Shown here piece by piece: positions 6,925 to 11,011 of a stretch of 11,011 nucleotides of DNA (its first letter is position 1; each line of letters starts with the position of its first letter). Under the pieces are notes generated by a model that worked only from the letters and a program-made list of their open reading frames with translations, searched no databases and was not told the origin of the DNA. This stretch comes from Thiosocius sp049669185 (GTDB taxonomy: Bacteria; Pseudomonadota; Gammaproteobacteria; Chromatiales; Chromatiaceae). The stretch is taken from NCBI GenBank assembly GCA_049669185.1, contig JBATKF010000064.1, positions 1-11,011 of the forward strand, read 5' to 3'. The position numbers and the translations under genes are program-made.

Positions 6925-7701
6925 TTGAGAACACGCTGCCCCAATTGTGACGCGCGCTACGAAGTTGCCACCCGGAAACTGCTGGATTCCGATGGACTGG
7001 CACGTTGCTGGCGGTGTAGCACGGTCTTCGATGCGCTGGCGGGCGGCCCTGCCGCCGCGGGTGCAGACACCAATGACAAACGCGTGGTGGATCTCGATGC
7101 ACAGGCGGAACTGACCGACAACGAGGCCGGCGTGGCAGAGACCCCCGAACTACCCTTTGCAGTACCCGAAGACCTCAAGCCGCTGCAGGCGTCCGCACAG
7201 GACGCCTTGGGTATCCAGGACACCCTGTATCAGAAAAAATCCCGCCAGGCCCTGTTCTACGGTCTCGCTGCTACGGTGTTGATTGCGGCGCTTGGCCTGC
7301 AGCTTGCCTGGCAACAGCGCGAGCAGATATTGGCGCAGTTCCCGCCGCTGGAGGTCATCTGCGGCGTGGTTGCATGTCGACCTTCACTGGCTCACGCACC
7401 CGAGCGTTTCCGCATCCTGCAGCGCGAGATCAAACCGACCGCCAACCTGCCCGGTTCGCTCACGTTGAGCGCGGTGGTCCGCAATGAGGCAGAGCTGCCA
7501 CAGCTACTTCCCGATCTCCAACTCTCACTGACCGACAACAATGGCGGACTCTTGGTTCGTCGCCGTCTGTCGCCCGGCGAATACCTGTTTCCCGCCCCAG
7601 CCGAAGGCAAGTTGGTTGACCCCGGCGAAGTAATCACTATCGCGTTGGATTTCGAAGATCCAGGCTCCCTCGCCACCGGCTTCCAGATCGATTTTCTGTA
7701 A
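6925..7701 (+). CDS. Zinc-ribbon (MJ0042-type) and DUF3426 membrane protein
   Basis: 258 residues, function unknown. The N-terminus is a four-cysteine zinc ribbon (C5-x2-C8 and C28-x2-C31, in RCPNCDARYEV and CWRCSTVF) of the MJ0042 type. An acidic, poorly conserved linker follows, then one membrane helix (about 109-129, ALFYGLAATVLIAALGLQLAW region) and a C-terminal DUF3426 domain with the typical segment LTLSAVVRNEAELPQ and a double-arginine RRRLSPGEYL. The topology suggests the zinc ribbon in the cytoplasm and DUF3426 in the periplasm. This gene commonly sits between prmA and dusB in Gammaproteobacteria, which fits here. The start is TTG; CTG at 6904 is a less likely alternative. The family is clear but the role is not, and I do not assign one. 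Confidence 0.88.
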   Translation: MRTRCPNCDARYEVATRKLLDSDGLARCWRCSTVFDALAGGPAAAGADTNDKRVVDLDAQAELTDNEAGVAETPELPFAVPEDLKPLQASAQDALGIQDTLYQKKSRQALFYGLAATVLIAALGLQLAWQQREQILAQFPPLEVICGVVACRPSLAHAPERFRILQREIKPTANLPGSLTLSAVVRNEAELPQLLPDLQLSLTDNNGGLLVRRRLSPGEYLFPAPAEGKLVDPGEVITIALDFEDPGSLATGFQIDFL

Positions 7702-7893
7702 CATTCGATTGCGGGGTTTCACCCCTTGCGCCGCTGCAATTTCGGCGTAACATTGCCCCCCCTGCCGATCGAGAAGACCGGAGTCATTATCCGGAGCGGA
7801 CGCCAAGTTACGATCCGCGCCGTCGCGCAGGAACAGGGACGGATTGACATTCGAGATTCACCCAGCAGCCAGTAAAAGAAGACTGACACTCGC
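7702..7893 (+). other. 192-nt leader and promoter region of dusB-fis
   Basis: Non-coding. Two adjacent hairpins follow the DUF3426 stop: GGGGT-ttc-ACCCC (7713-7725) and CGCCG...CGGCG (7729-7747). Neither has a T-tract, so a terminator is doubtful. A further stem CCGGA...TCCGG (7778-7794) would lie in the dusB leader. A perfect TTGACA at 7844-7849 has no -10 at normal spacing (the nearest, TAAAAG, is 23 nt away). Confidence 0.45.
7726..7762 (+). promoter_or_regulatory. Candidate growth-rate-regulated promoter of dusB-fis
   Basis: TTGCGC (7726-7731), 16 nt, TAACAT (7748-7753), then TTG... no: directly after the -10 comes TG and a run of seven C (7756-7762) where transcription would start. A GC-rich discriminator and a C start are features of the E. 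coli fis promoter, which is under stringent control. The -35 matches consensus in only 3 of 6 positions, so this is tentative. Confidence 0.3.
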
Positions 7894-9006
7894 GTGCGTA
7901 TCGGCCCTATTCAACTTGACAACAGTCTGATCGTTGCGCCGATGGCGGGCGTCACCGATCGCCCGTTCCGCACGCTGTGTCGTCGTCTGGGTGCCGGTCT
8001 GGCGGTGTCCGAAATGGTCACGGCGGACGCCAGTCTCTACGGATCCCGCAAGACCCTTCGCCGCCTCGACCATGCCGGCGAGCAGGGCCCGGTGTCGGTG
8101 CAGATCGTCGGCACGGATCCGCAGCGCATGGCGGAGGCCGCAAAGGTCAATGTGGCGCACGGCGCACAGGTCATCGACATCAACATGGGCTGCCCAGCCA
8201 AAAAGGTCTGCAAAGTGGCCGCCGGCTCCGCGCTGATGCGCGATGAGCGGCTGGTTGCGAACATTCTGCAGCGCGTAGTGGATGCAGTCGAGGTACCGGT
8301 GACGCTGAAGATGCGCACCGGCTGGGACCGCGATAACCGCAATGCAGCACGGATTGCCAACCTTGCCGAACAGGTCGGGGTCGCTGCTGTCGCGGTGCAT
8401 GGCCGCACACGGGCCTGCGCCTATCGTGGTGACGCCGAGTACGACACCATTCGCAGGGTCAAACAGCAAGTCAAAATACCGGTGATTGCCAACGGCGACA
8501 TCGATTCTCCCGAGAAGGCGATCCAGGTGCTGCAATACACGGCGGCCGACGCCCTGATGATCGGGCGCGCCGCCCAGGGGCGACCATGGATCTTTCGCGA
8601 GATCACCCACCACCTCGAAACCGGCAGGCGACTGCCGGCGCCTGATCCCGTATGGATTCGGGATCTTTTGCTCGAGCACCTCGACGATCTATACGCGCTG
8701 TATGGGGCAGCGCATGGCGTCCGGGTCGCCCGCAAGCACATCGCCTGGTATAGCAAGACACAGCCAGGCGCCGCGGCATTTCGGCAACGCATCAATGCGG
8801 CCGAGACCACGCGACAACAGGGCCAGTTGATAAAGGAATACTTCGACAGCCTCGACGACAAGAAGACACCCGGCCTCGGTCCAGTGTCCGCGAAAGAGGA
8901 GAAGCAGCTTGAGAGTAGAAGGCACCCATTGTGCGCCCCGCAATTCAGCCAGCGTTGTCGTGGCCAAGCCCAAAAAACCCGAGCCGTTGCGCGCAGCGGT
9001 ATCTGA
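7894..9006 (+). CDS. dusB: tRNA-dihydrouridine synthase B
   Basis: FMN- and NADPH-dependent enzyme that reduces uridine to dihydrouridine in tRNA. The body aligns closely with E. coli DusB: MRIGPIQLDN, APMAGVTDRPFR, IDINMGCPAKKV with the catalytic Cys at C100, LKMRTGW (K139), HGRTRA (H169), ANGDI and DALMIGRAAQGRPWIF, all on an FMN-binding TIM barrel, followed by a helical tRNA-binding domain. GTG 7894 is the only possible start, since an in-frame TAA lies at 7873. The protein is 370 residues against about 321 in E. coli. Homology ends near YFDSLDD (about 8860), and the last 47 or so residues are low in recognisable content and run 98 nt into fis in another frame. The extension may be real, or the product of a one-base indel near 8900. 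Confidence 0.93.
   Translation: MRIGPIQLDNSLIVAPMAGVTDRPFRTLCRRLGAGLAVSEMVTADASLYGSRKTLRRLDHAGEQGPVSVQIVGTDPQRMAEAAKVNVAHGAQVIDINMGCPAKKVCKVAAGSALMRDERLVANILQRVVDAVEVPVTLKMRTGWDRDNRNAARIANLAEQVGVAAVAVHGRTRACAYRGDAEYDTIRRVKQQVKIPVIANGDIDSPEKAIQVLQYTAADALMIGRAAQGRPWIFREITHHLETGRRLPAPDPVWIRDLLLEHLDDLYALYGAAHGVRVARKHIAWYSKTQPGAAAFRQRINAAETTRQQGQLIKEYFDSLDDKKTPGLGPVSAKEEKQLESRRHPLCAPQFSQRCRGQAQKTRAVARSGI
8896..8901 (+). promoter_or_regulatory. Ribosome binding site deciding the fis TTG start
   Basis: GAGGAG lies 7 nt before TTG 8909, an ideal spacing. The alternative GTG at 8960 has no such site. Confidence 0.7.
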
Positions 9007-9205
9007 TGCGCTGGCGCATTATTTCGAGCAACTCGACGGCGCAGCACCCAATGATCTCTACCAGCTGGTGATGCAACAGGTGGAGCAACCCCTGTTCGAG
9101 ACCGTGATGGCCTTCACCGGGGGAAATCAGAGCAAGGCGGCCGCATTGCTCGGCATCAGCCGCAGCACGCTGCGCAAGAAACTTGCACACTACGAGATCG
9201 AATAA
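8909..9205 (+). CDS. fis: DNA-binding protein Fis
   Basis: Nucleoid-associated dimer that bends DNA and regulates rRNA, recombination and growth-phase genes. From TTG 8909 it is 98 residues, the length of E. coli Fis, and from memory it aligns to that protein without a gap: PLR at 26-28, NDLY at 48-51, VEQP at 58-61, GNQ at 72-74 and TLRKKL at 87-92. The helix-turn-helix (about 74-94) keeps N73, R85, T87, R89 and K90. The E. coli R71 position is Gly here. The first 25 residues, which in E. coli form the mobile arm that contacts recombinases, are unlike E. coli. A shorter start at GTG 8960 (81 residues) is possible but has no ribosome binding site. dusB-fis is a conserved gammaproteobacterial operon. 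Confidence 0.95.
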   Translation: MRVEGTHCAPRNSASVVVAKPKKPEPLRAAVSDALAHYFEQLDGAAPNDLYQLVMQQVEQPLFETVMAFTGGNQSKAAALLGISRSTLRKKLAHYEIE

Positions 9206-9267
9206 GAACATGCGATCCCGCTGAAACCCCGCGCGACCGACCTGCCGTGGGCCGCGCCAGTCTTTGC

Positions 9268-9273
9268 AGGAAG
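9268..9273 (+). promoter_or_regulatory. Ribosome binding site for purH
   Basis: AGGAAG about 4-6 nt before ATG 9278, in the 72-nt gap after fis. That gap contains no evident terminator or promoter. Confidence 0.6.
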
Positions 9274-9277
9274 AATC

Positions 9278-10840
9278 ATGCCCAGCATCACCAGAGCCCT
9301 GATCAGCGTCTCCGACAAGACCGGTGTCGTCGAATTTGCCCGCGACCTTGCCGAGGCCGGTGTCGAGATCCTGTCGACCGGCGGCACTGCCAAGCTGCTC
9401 CGCGACAACGGCATCGCGGTCATGGGCGTAGGTGATTACACCGGTTTTCCCGAGATGATGGGGGGCCGCGTAAAGACGCTGCACCCGAAGATTCATGGCG
9501 GCATCCTGGGGCGCCGCGGCATCGACGACGACGTCATGGAGCGTCACGGTATCGGCCGTATCGACCTGATCGCGGTCAATCTCTACCCGTTCCAGCAGAC
9601 CGTGGCCGATCCCGACTGCAGCCTCGAGGACGCCATCGAAAACATCGATATCGGCGGCCCGACCATGATCCGGGCAGCGGCCAAGAATTATCGCGACGTC
9701 GCGGTGCTGGTGGACCCGCACGACTACGGCCAGATCATCCAGGAGATACGCAGCAACAAAGGCGAGGTCCGTGCAGACACCTGCTTCCGCCTGGCGCTCA
9801 AGACCTTCGAACACACCGCCCGTTACGACGGGGACATCGCCAACTACCTGGGCACCATCGACGAGGCCGGCGGCCGGCGCGATTTCCCGGCCACCATCAA
9901 CCTGCAGTTTCGTCGGGCGCAAGAACTGCGCTATGGCGAGAACCCACACCAGAAGGCGGCGTTCTTCGTCGAGCAGGACATCCGGGAATCGAGCGTTGCC
10001 ACCGCGCACCAGCTGCAGGGCAAGGCACTGTCTTACAACAACATCGCGGACACCGATGCCGCGCTCGAGTGCATCAAACAGTTCGACGAGGCGCCGGCCT
10101 GTGTGATCGTCAAGCACGCCAACCCCTGCGGTGTGGCGTTCGGCGCTACGCTGCGCGAGGCCTATGACCGCGCCTTCAAGACCGACCCGGAATCGGCGTT
10201 CGGCGGCATTATCGCGTTCAACGGTGAACTCGACGGCGAGACCGCCGAGGCCATCGTGGAACGCCAGTTCGTCGAGGTGATCGTCGCCCCGTTGATATCT
10301 GCCGAGGCGATCGAGGCGGTCAAGGCGAAAAAAAACGTGCGCCTGCTCGCCTGCGGCGAATGGGCCGCGGAAGACATCCACCGCCTGGATTTCAAGCGCG
10401 TCAACGGCGGCCTGCTGGTGCAGGATGCGGACCTTCAGCTGCTCAGCGAGACCCGGGTGGTCAGCGACCGGGCGCCGACCGAGGCCGAGATGCGCGACCT
10501 GCTGTTCGGCTGGCGGGTGGCCAAGTTCGTCAAGTCCAACGCCATCGTCTATGCAAAGGACGGCATGACCATCGGCGTCGGGGCCGGCCAGATGAGCAGG
10601 GTCAACTCGGCGCGGATCGCCGGCATCAAGGCCGAGCATGCCGGCCTCGCAGTGCAGGGCTCTGTGATGGCGTCGGATGCCTTCTTCCCGTTTCGCGACG
10701 GCATCGACAACGCCTCTGCGGCGGGCATCGCCGCGGTCATCCAGCCGGGCGGCTCGATGCGCGACGAAGAGGTGATCGCCGCCGCCAACGAGCACCGTAT
10801 GGCCATGGTGTTCACCGGGATGCGGCACTTCCGCCATTGA
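9278..10840 (+). CDS. purH: Bifunctional AICAR formyltransferase / IMP cyclohydrolase
   Basis: Carries out the last two steps of purine synthesis: formylation of AICAR with 10-formyltetrahydrofolate, then ring closure to IMP. 520 residues against 529 in E. coli. The N-terminal IMP cyclohydrolase domain (about 1-150, methylglyoxal-synthase fold) shows ALISVSDKTGVVEFA, EILSTGGTAKLL, FPEMMGGRVKTLHPKIHGG and the NLYPF strand. The C-terminal formyltransferase domain shows RYGENPHQKAAF, the catalytic KHANPCG (K279, H280), ESAFGGIIAFN, GAGQMSRVNSARIA and SDAFFPFRDGID, ending PGGSMRDEEVI and GMRHFRH. The ATG start and a good ribosome binding site agree. fis-purH adjacency is usual in this group, but the often-following purD is not present at the end of the window. 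Confidence 0.97.
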   Translation: MPSITRALISVSDKTGVVEFARDLAEAGVEILSTGGTAKLLRDNGIAVMGVGDYTGFPEMMGGRVKTLHPKIHGGILGRRGIDDDVMERHGIGRIDLIAVNLYPFQQTVADPDCSLEDAIENIDIGGPTMIRAAAKNYRDVAVLVDPHDYGQIIQEIRSNKGEVRADTCFRLALKTFEHTARYDGDIANYLGTIDEAGGRRDFPATINLQFRRAQELRYGENPHQKAAFFVEQDIRESSVATAHQLQGKALSYNNIADTDAALECIKQFDEAPACVIVKHANPCGVAFGATLREAYDRAFKTDPESAFGGIIAFNGELDGETAEAIVERQFVEVIVAPLISAEAIEAVKAKKNVRLLACGEWAAEDIHRLDFKRVNGGLLVQDADLQLLSETRVVSDRAPTEAEMRDLLFGWRVAKFVKSNAIVYAKDGMTIGVGAGQMSRVNSARIAGIKAEHAGLAVQGSVMASDAFFPFRDGIDNASAAGIAAVIQPGGSMRDEEVIAAANEHRMAMVFTGMRHFRH

Positions 10841-10878
10841 ACGCCAAGTTGACGTACCGGACAGTGCGATACGGCACC

Positions 10879-11011
10879 CTAAGCGCTAAAAGGATCCCAT
10901 TGATAGCGGCGTAGCGATACGCGCCCGTCGATGACCACCACCCCCTCGCTGCGCAACAGCCGCAACTGCCGGTTCGACCCGCCCTTTTCCAGCGGCAGGC
11001 TGGAGGTACCG
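10879..11011 (-). CDS. 3' end of an unidentified gene, cut by the window edge
   Basis: On the - strand one frame stays open from the right edge (first full codon at 11010) to TAG at 10879-10881, giving 43 C-terminal residues that include PLEKGGSNRQLRLLRSEG, then VVVIDGRVSLRRYQWDPFSA. Most third codon positions are G or C, unlike the competing frames, so it looks coding. The alternating hydrophobic pattern suggests beta strands, and a winged-helix end is possible, but I do not recognise the family. It converges on purH with 38 nt between the stops, and I see no clear terminator there. A + strand ATG at 10931 also opens a frame to the edge, without a ribosome binding site or good codon bias. 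Confidence 0.5.
   Translation of the reverse strand, partial: GTSSLPLEKGGSNRQLRLLRSEGVVVIDGRVSLRRYQWDPFSA

Noticed and set aside
7713..7747. Rho-independent terminator after the zinc-ribbon gene
   Set aside because: The stems are short (5 bp each) and no T-tract follows, so I left it as a hairpin only.
7844..7849. Perfect TTGACA -35 box before dusB
   Set aside because: No -10 hexamer lies 16-18 nt downstream. The nearest candidate is 23 nt away, so it is probably chance.
8945..10837. A 630-codon open frame on the - strand across purH
   Set aside because: It is antisense to the unmistakable purH. Long antisense frames are common in GC-rich coding DNA, and its translation has no recognisable domain.

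Overview
The window is a GC-rich, densely packed stretch of bacterial chromosome. Ten complete genes lie on the + strand, and the 3' end of one more gene lies on the - strand at the right edge. The gene set and order (dsbD, aroQ, accB, accC, prmA, a zinc-ribbon/DUF3426 gene, dusB, fis, purH) is the arrangement of Gammaproteobacteria such as Pseudomonas and the Chromatiales. A Fis that aligns without gaps to the E. coli protein over its full 98 residues points the same way. I cannot name a genus.

Layout: 1-237 is non-coding flank with several hairpins. Positions 241-3478 form one tight translational unit: cutA (divalent-cation tolerance), dsbD (membrane thiol reductant transporter) and a membrane-anchored TlpA/ResA-type thioredoxin. 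The genes overlap by 16 and 4 nt. A 130-nt AT-richer gap with an operator-like GACAA/TTGTC cluster follows. Then comes the close-set group aroQ-accB-accC-prmA (3609-6787; gaps 17, 6 and 18 nt), which covers the shikimate pathway, two acetyl-CoA carboxylase subunits and the ribosomal protein L11 methyltransferase. After 137 nt comes a TTG-started zinc-ribbon/DUF3426 membrane protein. After another 192 nt come dusB and fis, which overlap, and then purH. A gene on the opposite strand converges on purH at the right end.

Functionally the left block carries electrons from the cytoplasm to the periplasm. DsbD takes them from cytoplasmic thioredoxin, and the adjacent TlpA-like protein is a plausible client. 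The middle and right blocks are housekeeping genes tied to growth rate: fatty-acid, aromatic and purine synthesis, tRNA and ribosome modification, and Fis.

I see no mobile element, CRISPR array, defence island or other new multi-gene system. The points worth a second look are: a DsbD with two tandem N-terminal alpha domains, the second lacking the aromatic cap; the 3' end of dusB, which runs 98 nt into fis where a TTGA stop/start would be the tidy junction; five non-ATG start codons among ten genes; an operator-like repeat before aroQ; and a possible C-initiating, GC-discriminator promoter before dusB-fis.
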